Source of the DNA: Leifsonia williamsii
GTDB taxonomy: Bacteria > Actinomycetota > Actinomycetes > Actinomycetales > Microbacteriaceae
NCBI RefSeq assembly: GCF_030433685.1
Contig: NZ_JAROCF010000001.1
Span: 2,108,001-2,172,000 of the forward strand
Direction of reading: 5' to 3'
DNA: 64,000 nt
Shown: piece after piece, positions 15,813 through 24,174 of the stretch
Numbering within the stretch: the stretch's first letter is position 1
How the letters are laid out: the number at the start of each line of letters is the position of its first letter
Program-made: the position numbers and the translations under genes
The notes under the pieces: model-generated
Database searches by the model: none
What the model was told of the DNA's origin: nothing
The model's input: the letters and a program-made list of their open reading frames with translations, nothing else

Positions 15813-18377
15813 ATGACCGACACCGCCTCCCGCCTCCGCGTCGACGACCTCCCCGGCTGGGCCGGAGCGGGGAGCGTCGGAGAGGACGCGGTCTACGACG
15901 CCTTCGTCACCTGGGCGCAGGCGGGCGGGCTCACGCTCTACCCGGCGCAGGACGAGTCGGTGATCGAGATCGTCGGCGGGTCCCACCTGATCCTCAGCAC
16001 GCCGACCGGCACCGGCAAGTCGCTCGTCGCCGTCGGCGCGCACTTCGCCGCCCTGGCCAGGGGCGAGCGCAGCTTCTACACCGCGCCGATCAAGGCGTTG
16101 GTGTCGGAGAAGTTCTTCGCGCTGGTCGACATCTTCGGCGCCGAGAACGTCGGGATGATGACCGGGGACTCCGCCGTGAACGCCGACGCGCCGATCATCT
16201 GCTGCACGGCCGAGATCCTCGCCAACCTCGCGCTGCGGCACGGCGAGGACTCGCCGGTCGGGCAGGTCGTCATGGACGAGTTCCACTTCTACTCCGACCC
16301 CGACCGCGGCTGGGCCTGGCAGGTGCCGCTGCTGAGCCTCCCGCACGCCCAGTTCGTGCTCATGTCGGCCACGCTCGGCGACGTGACGGCGCTCGCCGAC
16401 GACCTGAGCCGCCGCACGGGACGCGCGACCGCGACCGTCACCGGCGTCGAGCGGCCGGTGCCGCTGCACTACTACTACGAGGTGACGCCGGTCCACGAGA
16501 CGATCGACGACCTCCTGCAGACCGGGCAGGCGCCGATCTATGTCGTCCACTTCTCCCAGCTCGCCGCGCTGGAGCGGGCGCAGTCGCTGTCGAGCGCGAA
16601 GATCGCGAGCCGCGAGCAGCGCGACGCGATCGCCGAGCTGATCGGCGGCTTCCGCTTCACGACCTCCTTCGGCAAGACCCTCTCGCGCCTGCTCCGGCAG
16701 GGCATCGGCGTGCACCACGCCGGCATGCTGCCCAAGTACCGCCGCCTGGTCGAGCAGCTCGCCCAGCGCGGCATGCTCCGCGTCATCTGCGGCACCGACA
16801 CCCTCGGCGTCGGGATCAACGTGCCCATCCGCACGGTGCTGCTCACCGCCCTGACGAAGTTCGACGGCACCAGGATGCGGCAGCTCAACGCCCGCGAGTT
16901 CCACCAGATCGCCGGGCGGGCCGGCCGCGCCGGGTACGACACGGCCGGGACGGTCGTCGCGCAGGCTCCCGAGCACGAGAGCGAGAACCTCAAGGCGATC
17001 GAGAAGGCGGGGGACGACCCCAAGAAGCGCCGCAAGATCGTGCGCAAGAAGGCGCCGGAGGGCTTCGTCTCGTGGGGCGAGCCGTCGTTCCGCAAGCTGA
17101 TCGAGGCCGAGCCGGAGACGCTGACCTCGTCGATGCAGATCACGAGCGCCATGCTCATCAACGTGATCGGCCGCGGCGGCGACGTCTACGGGCACGTGCG
17201 CGCGCTCGTCTTCGACAACCACGAGCCGTGGAAGCGGCAGCTCGCCCTCGCCAGGCGCGCCATCGAGCTGTACCGGTCGCTGCTGACGGCCGGGGTGGTC
17301 GAGAACGTTGCCGGCGAGGTCCGCCTCACCGTCGACCTCCAGCCCAACTTCGCCCTCAACCAGCCGCTGTCGCCGTTCGCGCTCGCCGCGTTCGAGCTGT
17401 TCGACGCGGAGTCGCCCGTCTACGCCCTCGACATCGTCTCGGTGGTGGAGGCGACCCTCGACGACCCGCGCCCGGTGCTCTCCGCGCAGCAGTTCCACGC
17501 CCGCGGAGAGGCGGTCGCCGCCATGAAGGCCGAGGGCGTCGAGTACGACGAGCGGATGGAGCTGCTGGAGCAGGTCACCCACCCCAAGCCGCACGACGTG
17601 CTGCTGCACGAGGCGTTCGCGACCTACGCCTCCAGTCAGCCCTGGGTCGCCGACTTCGAGCTCAGCCCGAAGTCGGTGGTGCGCGACCTCTACGAGCGCG
17701 CCATGACGTTCGGCGAGTTCATCGCCTTCTACCGGCTGGCCCGCTCCGAGGGCGTCGTGCTGCGCTACCTCTCCGATGCGTACCGCGCCCTCAACCAGAC
17801 CGTGCCGCTGGAGGCGCGCACCGAGGACCTCCGCGACATCATCGAATGGCTCGGCGAGCTCGTCCGCCAGGTCGACTCCAGCCTCCTCGACGAGTGGGAG
17901 GAGCTGGTGCACCCGGACGCCGCCCGGCACGCCGCCGAGTCGGCCGAGCTCGCGCCTCCCGCGCCCCGCAACGTCACCACCAATCGCCGCGCCTTCTTCG
18001 TGCTCGTGCGCAACGAGCTGTTCCGCCGGGTGCAGCTCGCCGCGCTCGACCGCATCGAGGAGCTCGGGAAGCTGGAGGCGGAGGCCGCGGCGCTCGCCGG
18101 GGGAGCGGCTCCCTCGTTCACCGGCAGCCAGTGGGACGCGGCCCTGGAGGCCTACTACGCCGAGCACGACGAGATCCTCACCGACGCCTCCGCCCGCTCC
18201 GCCGCCCACATCGCCGTCGACGAGACCGACGCGGCGAAGGGCGTCTGGCGGGTCAGGCAGACCCTCGCCGACCCCGAGGGCGACCACGACTGGGGGATCG
18301 CCGCCGAGGTGCTGCTCGAGGACTCCGCCCGCGAGGGCGTCGCGGTGATCCGCGTCACCGCTGTCGATCGCCTCTGA
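15813..18377 (+). CDS. DEAD/DEAH-box helicase with DUF3516 C-terminal region (854 aa)
   Basis: Superfamily 2 RNA/DNA helicase. Walker A TPTGTGKS at 63-70, Walker B MDEFHFYSD, motif III MSATLGD, and the second RecA domain with GTDTLGVGINVP and HQIAGRAGRAGYD. The long C-terminal half matches the DUF3516 extension found on actinobacterial helicases of this size. The ATG at 15813 follows a GGAGG Shine-Dalgarno. Biological role is not established for the family; RNA or DNA unwinding in repair or RNA turnover is the general expectation. Divergent from the membrane Mo-enzyme gene. Confidence 0.9.
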   Translation: MTDTASRLRVDDLPGWAGAGSVGEDAVYDAFVTWAQAGGLTLYPAQDESVIEIVGGSHLILSTPTGTGKSLVAVGAHFAALARGERSFYTAPIKALVSEKFFALVDIFGAENVGMMTGDSAVNADAPIICCTAEILANLALRHGEDSPVGQVVMDEFHFYSDPDRGWAWQVPLLSLPHAQFVLMSATLGDVTALADDLSRRTGRATATVTGVERPVPLHYYYEVTPVHETIDDLLQTGQAPIYVVHFSQLAALERAQSLSSAKIASREQRDAIAELIGGFRFTTSFGKTLSRLLRQGIGVHHAGMLPKYRRLVEQLAQRGMLRVICGTDTLGVGINVPIRTVLLTALTKFDGTRMRQLNAREFHQIAGRAGRAGYDTAGTVVAQAPEHESENLKAIEKAGDDPKKRRKIVRKKAPEGFVSWGEPSFRKLIEAEPETLTSSMQITSAMLINVIGRGGDVYGHVRALVFDNHEPWKRQLALARRAIELYRSLLTAGVVENVAGEVRLTVDLQPNFALNQPLSPFALAAFELFDAESPVYALDIVSVVEATLDDPRPVLSAQQFHARGEAVAAMKAEGVEYDERMELLEQVTHPKPHDVLLHEAFATYASSQPWVADFELSPKSVVRDLYERAMTFGEFIAFYRLARSEGVVLRYLSDAYRALNQTVPLEARTEDLRDIIEWLGELVRQVDSSLLDEWEELVHPDAARHAAESAELAPPAPRNVTTNRRAFFVLVRNELFRRVQLAALDRIEELGKLEAEAAALAGGAAPSFTGSQWDAALEAYYAEHDEILTDASARSAAHIAVDETDAAKGVWRVRQTLADPEGDHDWGIAAEVLLEDSAREGVAVIRVTAVDRL

Positions 18378-18379
18378 TC

Positions 18380-18401
18380 GATCCGCGCATCCGCGCGGAT
18401 C
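18380..18401 (+). terminator. Hairpin after the helicase gene
   Basis: GATCCGCGC and GCGCGGATC are perfect 9-bp arms with a 4-base loop, starting 3 bases after the helicase stop. There is no T-tract. Confidence 0.5.
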
Positions 18402-18482
18402 CGCAGGAGGGATTTCGCGCGCCGCCGACCGGCATGCGATCATCTTCTCGGCTGGTTGCCAGCACTACTGCCCTTGCATGAA

Positions 18483-18508
18483 CTCCCGATGAATGATTGC
18501 GTCGGGAG
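18483..18508 (+). promoter_or_regulatory. Inverted repeat in the 5' region of the phosphate transporter gene
   Basis: CTCCCGA (18483-18489) and TCGGGAG (18502-18508) are perfect 7-bp arms around a 12-base loop, 30 bases before the start codon. It could be an operator or a leader hairpin. Confidence 0.35.
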
Positions 18509-18538
18509 GACCTGCTCCCCACATCCGGAAAGAGATCG

Positions 18539-19744
18539 GTGGACCTCAGCCTCATCGTCGTGCTGGTGATCGTGCTGGCTCTCTTCTTCGACTTCACGAA
18601 CGGCTTCCACGACACGGCCAACGCGATGGCGACCCCCATCGCGACCGGTGCGATGCGGCCGAAGGTGGCGGTCGCGCTCGCCGCGGTGCTCAACCTGATC
18701 GGCGCCTTCCTGTCGACGGAGGTGGCCAAGACCATCTCCGGCGGCATCATCCGCGAGGGCGACGGCGGCGTGCAGATCACGCCGGAGCTGATCTTCGCGG
18801 GCCTCATGGGCGCGATCGTGTGGAACATGGTCACCTGGCTGTTCGGCCTCCCGTCGTCGTCCTCGCACGCGCTGTTCGGCGGCCTGATCGGCGCCACGAT
18901 CGTCGGTGTCGGGGTCGGGGCCGTCGACTTCGTCGTCGTTCTCGACAAGGTGGTCCTGCCCGCCCTGATCGCCCCGGTCACCGCCGGCGTCGTGGCGTAC
19001 AGCGCGACCAAGCTGGCCTACTGGATCACCAGGAGGCCAGACGGCTGGCCCAACGGCCGCGGCGGCTTCCGCTACGGCCAGATCTTCTCGTCGTCGCTCG
19101 TCGCGCTCTCGCACGGCACCAACGACGCTCAGAAGACCATGGGCGTCATCACCCTCACCCTCATCTCCGTGGGTGCCCAGCCGGCGGGCAGCGGCCCGGA
19201 GGTGTGGGTCGTCTTCACCTGCGCCCTCGCCATCGCGCTCGGCACGTACTCGGGCGGCTGGCGCATCATCCGCACGCTCGGCCGCGGCCTCACCGAGGTG
19301 AAGCCCGCCCAGGGCTTCGCCGCCGAGACCGGCACCGCGGCGACCATCCTCGCCTCCAGCCACCTCGGCTTCGCGCTCTCGACCACCCAGGTCGCCTCCG
19401 GATCCGTCATCGGCTCCGGACTCGGCCGCCGCGGGTCGAAGGTGCGCTGGGGCACAGCCGGGCGCATCGGGATCGGCTGGCTGCTCACGCTGCCGGCCGC
19501 AGGCATCGTCGGGGCTGTCGCCGCGCTCGTCGCGGGCACCGGCCCGGTAGGCGTCGCCATCGTCACCGTCGTGGGCGTCGCGGTGATCGCGCTGATCTTC
19601 TGGCTCTCCAGCCGCAACCGCGTGCACGCCGCCAACGCCATCAAGCCGGTGCCGGTGCAGGGTCGCAGCGAGGTCGCCGCGTCCGGCCACGCGGTCGCGA
19701 TCGACAAGCGCCGCAAGAAGGAAACGACAAGGAGGACCTCGTGA
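18539..19744 (+). CDS. pit: Inorganic phosphate transporter, PiT family
   Basis: Cation-coupled phosphate permease of 401 residues and about ten membrane helices. Both PiT signature copies are visible: FFDFTNGFHDTANAMATPIA near the N-terminus and ALSHGTNDAQKTMGV mid-protein. I start at GTG 18539, which has GGAAAGAGA at Shine-Dalgarno distance and begins VDLSLIVVLVIVL. A TTG at 18497 would add 14 unconserved residues. The 3' end overlaps the next small membrane protein by 4 bases. Confidence 0.92.
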   Translation: MDLSLIVVLVIVLALFFDFTNGFHDTANAMATPIATGAMRPKVAVALAAVLNLIGAFLSTEVAKTISGGIIREGDGGVQITPELIFAGLMGAIVWNMVTWLFGLPSSSSHALFGGLIGATIVGVGVGAVDFVVVLDKVVLPALIAPVTAGVVAYSATKLAYWITRRPDGWPNGRGGFRYGQIFSSSLVALSHGTNDAQKTMGVITLTLISVGAQPAGSGPEVWVVFTCALAIALGTYSGGWRIIRTLGRGLTEVKPAQGFAAETGTAATILASSHLGFALSTTQVASGSVIGSGLGRRGSKVRWGTAGRIGIGWLLTLPAAGIVGAVAALVAGTGPVGVAIVTVVGVAVIALIFWLSSRNRVHAANAIKPVPVQGRSEVAASGHAVAIDKRRKKETTRRTS

Positions 19745-20073
19745 TCGACTGGGCCGCCTTCCTCATCGTCTTCGGCGCCGCTCTGCTCGCGACCTGCGTC
19801 GTCGTCAGCCTCTACGCGCTCGGCACGCGCCTGCTCTCCGTCGCCGGCCGTGTGCCGGTCGTGGAGCCGGTGGAGTTCACCGACGCGATCACCGTCATGA
19901 CGCCCGAGCAACTCCGGCGCGCGCAGCGCCGCGCCGAGAAGGCGGCGAAGCGGAGCCCGCTGACCGAGGGCCAGAAGCGGGCCGCACTGACCGGCGCGTA
20001 CGCGTGCTTCACCGCCTGCGGGCTCGCCGTGCTGTTCGGGCTGTACCTGATCATCCCGTACTTCCACGGCTGA
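19741..20073 (+). CDS. Small membrane protein coupled to the phosphate transporter (110 aa)
   Basis: Two hydrophobic helices flank a basic cytosolic loop (LRRAQRRAEKAAKRSPL): residues 5-30 and about 85-107. The GTG at 19741 overlaps the pit stop (GTGA), and AAGGAGG lies just upstream inside pit. Coupling and position suggest an accessory subunit or partner of PiT. I do not recognise a named family. It ends before a strong bidirectional palindrome. Confidence 0.75.
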   Translation: MIDWAAFLIVFGAALLATCVVVSLYALGTRLLSVAGRVPVVEPVEFTDAITVMTPEQLRRAQRRAEKAAKRSPLTEGQKRAALTGAYACFTACGLAVLFGLYLIIPYFHG

Positions 20074-20097
20074 GCCGCCCGGCTCCCAACGATGTGA

Positions 20098-20139
20098 CGC
20101 AACACGCCGCCCGGGCGAGTGCCCGGACGGCGTGTTGCG
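20098..20139. terminator. Bidirectional palindrome between converging genes (CAACACGCCG family)
   Basis: Arms CGCAACACGCCGCCCGGGC (20098-20116) and GCCCGGACGGCGTGTTGCG (20121-20139) form a 19-bp stem with one mismatch and a GAGT loop. It lies between the PiT-linked gene and the uracil permease. Confidence 0.75.
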
Positions 20140-20157
20140 ACAACTCGATCGGAGGTG

Positions 20158-21435
20158 TCAGGCCGTGCCGCGCACCCGGCTGATCGCGTTCATGACGTGG
20201 TAGACCACGATCGCGGCGATGGCGCCGAGCGCGATGCCGTTGAAGGTCAGCTGGCCGAGGTTGAGCGTGAAGTCGCCGATGCCGATGATCAGCGCGGTCG
20301 CCGCCGTGAACTGGTTCGTCGGGCGTGAGAAGTCGACCTTGTTGTCGAGCCAGATCTTGACGCCGATGATGCCGATGAGGCCGTAGAGCGCGGTGGTGAC
20401 GCCGCCCAGGACGCCGGCCGGGATGGTGTTGATGACCGCGCCGACCTTGGGGGAGAGGCCGAGCAGCACCGCGACGATGCCGGCCACCCAGTAGGCCGCG
20501 GTCGAGTAGACGCGCGTGGCGGCCATGACGCCGATGTTCTCGCCGTAGGTGGTCGTGCCGGAGCCGCCGAAGAAGCCCGCGATGGTCGTGGCGACGCCGT
20601 CCGCGAGCAGCGCGCGGCCAGTGACACGGTTCACCGACGGGTCGGTGAGCTGCGCGACGCCGCGGATGTGGCCGACGTTCTCGGCGATCAGCACGAGCAC
20701 GACCGGCAGGAACGCGGGCAGGATGCCCCACGTCGCCGCGGGCGCGGTGAACGGGTTCGCCGGGAGGGTGAACTGCGGCAGCCCGATCCAGTCGGCCTTC
20801 GCGACGGCCGAGAAGTCCACCTCGCCGACGATCACGGCGAACGCGTAGCCGACCAGCACGCCGAGGAAGATCGACAGCCTCCCGAGCATCCCCCTGAACA
20901 GCACGGTGCACAGGATGACCGCGGCCAGCGTCACGAGGGCGGTGACGGGGGCCTGCACGAAGTTGTTCTTCGCAGCGGGCGCCAGGTTGAAGCCGATCAG
21001 CGCGACGATCGCGCCGGCCACCACCGGCGGCATCAGCGCGTCGATCCAGCCGGTTCCCGTCGCGATGACGATGGCGCCGACGAGGAGCAGCAGGAGGCCG
21101 GTGACGACGATCCCGAACAGCGCCGCCGGCATCCCCTCCGCCTTCGTCGCCGCCACGATCGGCACGATGAAGGCGAACGACGAGCCGAGGTAGCTGGGCA
21201 GCCGGTTGCCGGTGATGACGAGGAAGAGCAGCGTGCCGACACCCGAGAACAGCAGCGTCGTGGCGGGCGGGAACCCGGTCAGCAGCGGCACGAGGAAGGT
21301 CGCGCCGAACATGGCGACGACATGCTGCGCGCCGATGCCGATCGTGCGCGGCCAGGAGAGCCGCTCGCCGGGGAGCACGATGTCGCGCGCCCCCACCGTC
21401 GTTCCGTCGCCGTGCAGCTTCCAGGGCAGGGCCAT
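20158..21435 (-). CDS. Uracil/xanthine permease, NCS2 family
   Basis: A 425-residue, roughly 12-14 helix permease. PSYLGSSFAFIVPI is the conserved helix-3 segment, GGSGTTTYGENIGVMAATRVYS the helix-10 signature of uracil transporters (UraA type), and VVLVLIAENVGHIRGVAQL includes the substrate-site glutamate. GAAGGAC precedes the ATG. It diverges from an AzgA-type purine permease, so one short region controls two nucleobase importers. Confidence 0.9.
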   Translation of the reverse strand: MALPWKLHGDGTTVGARDIVLPGERLSWPRTIGIGAQHVVAMFGATFLVPLLTGFPPATTLLFSGVGTLLFLVITGNRLPSYLGSSFAFIVPIVAATKAEGMPAALFGIVVTGLLLLLVGAIVIATGTGWIDALMPPVVAGAIVALIGFNLAPAAKNNFVQAPVTALVTLAAVILCTVLFRGMLGRLSIFLGVLVGYAFAVIVGEVDFSAVAKADWIGLPQFTLPANPFTAPAATWGILPAFLPVVLVLIAENVGHIRGVAQLTDPSVNRVTGRALLADGVATTIAGFFGGSGTTTYGENIGVMAATRVYSTAAYWVAGIVAVLLGLSPKVGAVINTIPAGVLGGVTTALYGLIGIIGVKIWLDNKVDFSRPTNQFTAATALIIGIGDFTLNLGQLTFNGIALGAIAAIVVYHVMNAISRVRGTA

Positions 21436-21464
21436 GCGCGTCCTTCGCTCGTGAGAATGGGAAT

Positions 21465-21470
21465 TAGGCT
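21465..21470 (+). promoter_or_regulatory. Candidate -10 element for the purine permease
   Basis: TAGGCT, 77 bases before the ATT start. It overlaps the alternative TTG codon at 21470, which would then lie upstream of the transcript start. Confidence 0.3.
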
Positions 21471-21547
21471 TGAGTGCGGCGCGTCGCGCCTGCGAATCAG
21501 CTCCGGATGTTCAGAGCACGTTCATCGAGATATTACGGGAGATCACC

Positions 21548-22999
21548 ATTTCGGCTTCGACCACCGCGCCCGCGCCGACCACCAAGGGGCGCCTCGACCG
21601 GTTCTTCGAGATCACGAAACGCGGCACCACCTGGGGCACCGAGGTGCGCGGCGGCGTCCTGACCTTCGTGACCATGGCGTACATCGTCATCCTCAACCCG
21701 ATCATCCTGGGCTCCGGGCCGGATGTGGCGGGCAACACCCTGCCGCAGGCGCAGGTCGCCGCCGTGACCGCGCTGAGCGCCGGTGTCATGACGTTGCTGT
21801 TCGGCCTGATCGCCCGCCTGCCGTTCGCGTTCGCGGCGGGCCTCGGCATCAACTCGTTCCTCGCCGTCAACGTGGTGCAGGTGCTGACCTGGCCGGAGGC
21901 GATGGGCCTCGTGGTCATCAACGGCCTCATCATCGTGCTGCTGTCGGCGACCGGCCTGCGCAAGCTGATCTTCAACGCCGTGCCCGCGCAGCTCAAGACC
22001 GCGATCACGGTCGGCATCGGCCTCTTCATCGCCTTCATCGGCTTCGTCGACAGCGGCTTCGTTCGCTCCACGAACGCCTCCTCGCCGCCCGTGCAGCTCG
22101 GCGAGGCCGGCTCCATCGCGACCGTGCCGACGCTGATCTTCCTCGTCGCGCTCGTCATCATGGGCGTGCTGATGGCACGCAAGGTCAAGGGCGCGCTGCT
22201 GATCGGCATCGTGGCCGCGACCGTCATCGCGATCATCGTGGAGGCCATCTGGCACGTCGGCCCGTCGATGGGCGGCAAGAACCCGGGCGGCTGGAACCTC
22301 ACCGTCCCGCAGCTGCCGAGCTCGCTCGTCGCGCTGCCGAACCTGAGCCTGGTCGGCCAGGTCGACCTGATCGGCGCCTTCGGCCGCATCGGCGCGCTGG
22401 CCGCGATCATGCTGATCTTCACGCTGGTCTTCACCAACTTCTTCGACGCCATGGGCTCGATGACGGGCCTCGCGCGCTCCGCGGGACTGGCCGACGAGGA
22501 CGGCACCTTCCCGCGCCTCCAGCCCGCCCTGATCGTGGAGGGTGTCGGCGCGGTCGTCGGCGGCGCCACCTCCTCCTCGTCCAACACGGTGTTCGTGGAG
22601 TCGGCCTCGGGCATCGGCGAAGGCGCGCGGACCGGCTTCGCGAGCGTCGTCACCGGTGTGCTCTTCCTGCTCGCCATGTTCTTCACCCCGCTGACGAACG
22701 TGGTGCCGCAGGAGGTCGCCGCGGCGGCTCTCGTCATCGTCGGTGCGCTCATGGTCGTGCAGATCCGCCACATCGACTTCAGCGAGTTCTCGGTCGTGCT
22801 GCCGGTGTTCCTGACGATCATCGTGATGCCGCTGACCTACTCGATCGCGAACGGCATCGGCGTCGGCTTCATCAGCTGGGTGCTGGTGCGCTCGCTCTCC
22901 GGCAAGGCGCGCGAGATCAGCCCGCTGCTGTGGGTCGTGGCGGCCGGCTTCCTGGTCTACTTCGCCCGCGGCCCGATCGAGGCGCTGCTCGGGCAGTAG
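21548..22999 (+). CDS. Adenine/guanine/hypoxanthine permease, AzgA-like NCS2 family, possible ATT start
   Basis: Nucleobase importer beginning SASTTAPAPTTKGRLDRFFE and then TKRGTTWGTEVRGGVLTFVTMAYIV at helix 1. Other marks are GLGINSF, FTNFFDAMGSMTGLA with substrate-site acidic residue, and ATSSSSNTVFVESASGIGEG. No ATG or GTG lies near the conserved N-terminus. An ATT at 21548 sits 5 bases after GGGAGA, the only good ribosome-binding site. The conventional alternative is TTG 21470, which has no ribosome-binding site and overlaps a -10-like hexamer. Diverges from the uracil permease. Confidence 0.88.
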   Translation: MSASTTAPAPTTKGRLDRFFEITKRGTTWGTEVRGGVLTFVTMAYIVILNPIILGSGPDVAGNTLPQAQVAAVTALSAGVMTLLFGLIARLPFAFAAGLGINSFLAVNVVQVLTWPEAMGLVVINGLIIVLLSATGLRKLIFNAVPAQLKTAITVGIGLFIAFIGFVDSGFVRSTNASSPPVQLGEAGSIATVPTLIFLVALVIMGVLMARKVKGALLIGIVAATVIAIIVEAIWHVGPSMGGKNPGGWNLTVPQLPSSLVALPNLSLVGQVDLIGAFGRIGALAAIMLIFTLVFTNFFDAMGSMTGLARSAGLADEDGTFPRLQPALIVEGVGAVVGGATSSSSNTVFVESASGIGEGARTGFASVVTGVLFLLAMFFTPLTNVVPQEVAAAALVIVGALMVVQIRHIDFSEFSVVLPVFLTIIVMPLTYSIANGIGVGFISWVLVRSLSGKAREISPLLWVVAAGFLVYFARGPIEALLGQ

Positions 23000-23029
23000 C
23001 GGCGCGCGGCGCAGCGCGCCGACGGCTCG

Positions 23030-23089
23030 AGCGGCCGGTCTCCGGGTGACCCCTGATCCGAATCGGGGGTTATCCGGATACCGGCCGCT
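23030..23089. terminator. 24-bp-arm palindrome after the purine permease
   Basis: Arms 23030-23053 and 23066-23089 pair with 3 mismatches (outer arm AGCGGCCGGT / ACCGGCCGCT) around an 11-base loop. It has no CACGCCG word and no T-tract. Confidence 0.65.
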
Positions 23090-23113
23090 TCGTCGTCCCG
23101 CTTGACTTGTCTC

Positions 23114-23398
23114 ATGACCAGCACTCCGTACTCCGCCACCGCTCCCGTCCGCACGCTCAGCGTCACGAGCTTCGCCTTCGGCCTCGCCTCCATCGTCTTC
23201 GGCTGGACCTTCGTCGCCCCGATCGCCGGCCTCGTCATCGGCGTGCTGGCGCTGCGCCGCGAGCCGCTCGGCCGCACCTTCGCGATCTGGGGCATCGTGC
23301 TCAACGCCATCATGCTGGCCGGCGTGATCGTCGGCCTGCTGTTCGCGGCGATCGGGCTCGGCATCGGCTTCGCGTTCCTCCCGCTCGCGTTCCTCTGA
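23114..23398 (+). CDS. DUF4190-like small membrane protein (94 aa)
   Basis: Two hydrophobic helices joined by a short charged loop (LALRREPLGRTFA) after a polar N-terminus, the layout of DUF4190 proteins common in Gram-positive bacteria. The first helix contains SFAFGLASIVFGW and the second ends in phenylalanine- and leucine-rich sequence. Function unknown. ATG 23114 is chosen; a TTG 12 bases upstream is weaker. Monocistronic-looking, between the purine permease palindrome and trmB. Confidence 0.7.
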   Translation: MTSTPYSATAPVRTLSVTSFAFGLASIVFGWTFVAPIAGLVIGVLALRREPLGRTFAIWGIVLNAIMLAGVIVGLLFAAIGLGIGFAFLPLAFL

Positions 23399-23433
23399 GC
23401 GGGGCATCGGGCGCCCGGCTCCGTCCCTCCTGC

Positions 23434-23439
23434 GACAAT
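23434..23439 (+). promoter_or_regulatory. Leaderless -10 element for trmB
   Basis: GACAAT ends 6 bases before the ATG at 23446. Confidence 0.4.
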
Positions 23440-23445
23440 GGAGGG

Positions 23446-24129
23446 ATGGAACCGACCCCTCTCGTCCGCCCCCGCAGCTTCGTCGTCCGCGGCCGCAAGA
23501 CCGAGGCGCAGACGCGCGCGATCGACGAGCTCTGGCCCTCCTTCGGGCTGGAGTTCACCGGTGAGCCGCTCGACCTCGACGCCGCCTTCGGCCGCCGGGC
23601 GCCGCGCGTGGTCGAGATCGGCTTCGGCAACGGCGAGAACCTGCTGACCCTCGCCGAGCGGCACCCCGACCGCGACTTCGTCGGCATCGAGGTGCACGGG
23701 GCGGGCATCGGGCGGGTGCTCGGCGCCATGCGCGACCGCGGGCTGACGAACATCCGCATCGTCCGGCACGACGCCGTCGAGGTGTTCGAGACCGGCCTGC
23801 GGCCCGGCAGCATCGACGAGATCCTGATCTTCTTCCCCGACCCGTGGCCCAAGGCGCGACACCACCGCCGCCGCCTCGTCCAGCCGGAGTTCGGGAGGCT
23901 GCTGGTGCGTGCCATCGCCCCGACCGGTGTGCTGCGCCTCGCCACCGACTGGGAGCCGTACGCGGAGCACATGATCGAGGTGCTCGACGCGGAGCCCGGC
24001 CTCGCGAACGCCGCCGGTGCCGACCGGTTCGTGCCGCGCCCGGAGGACCGCCCCGTCACCAAGTTCGAGCGCCGCGGGGAGCGGCTGGGCCACGCGATCT
24101 TCGACCTGGAGTACCGCCCGCGCACCTGA
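23446..24129 (+). CDS. trmB: tRNA (guanine-N7-)-methyltransferase TrmB
   Basis: SAM-dependent enzyme making m7G46 in the variable loop of tRNAs. RVVEIGFGNGENLLTLAERHP is the SAM-binding motif, IFFPDPWPKARHHRRRLVQ the catalytic/tRNA-binding signature, and TKFERRGERLGHAIFDLEY the conserved C-terminus. 227 residues, normal length. The start is supported by GACAAT 6 bases upstream. A purine-rich GAGGG between that and the ATG could also act as a short ribosome-binding sequence. Confidence 0.94.
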   Translation: MEPTPLVRPRSFVVRGRKTEAQTRAIDELWPSFGLEFTGEPLDLDAAFGRRAPRVVEIGFGNGENLLTLAERHPDRDFVGIEVHGAGIGRVLGAMRDRGLTNIRIVRHDAVEVFETGLRPGSIDEILIFFPDPWPKARHHRRRLVQPEFGRLLVRAIAPTGVLRLATDWEPYAEHMIEVLDAEPGLANAAGADRFVPRPEDRPVTKFERRGERLGHAIFDLEYRPRT

Positions 24130-24162
24130 CGCGGCTCCCGCGGCTACGGCGGCGCGTGCCCC

Positions 24163-24168
24163 TAGGAT
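24163..24168 (+). promoter_or_regulatory. Leaderless -10 element for the aldehyde dehydrogenase
   Basis: TAGGAT ends 6 bases before the ATG at 24175. Confidence 0.55.
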
Positions 24169-24174
24169 GACGGC

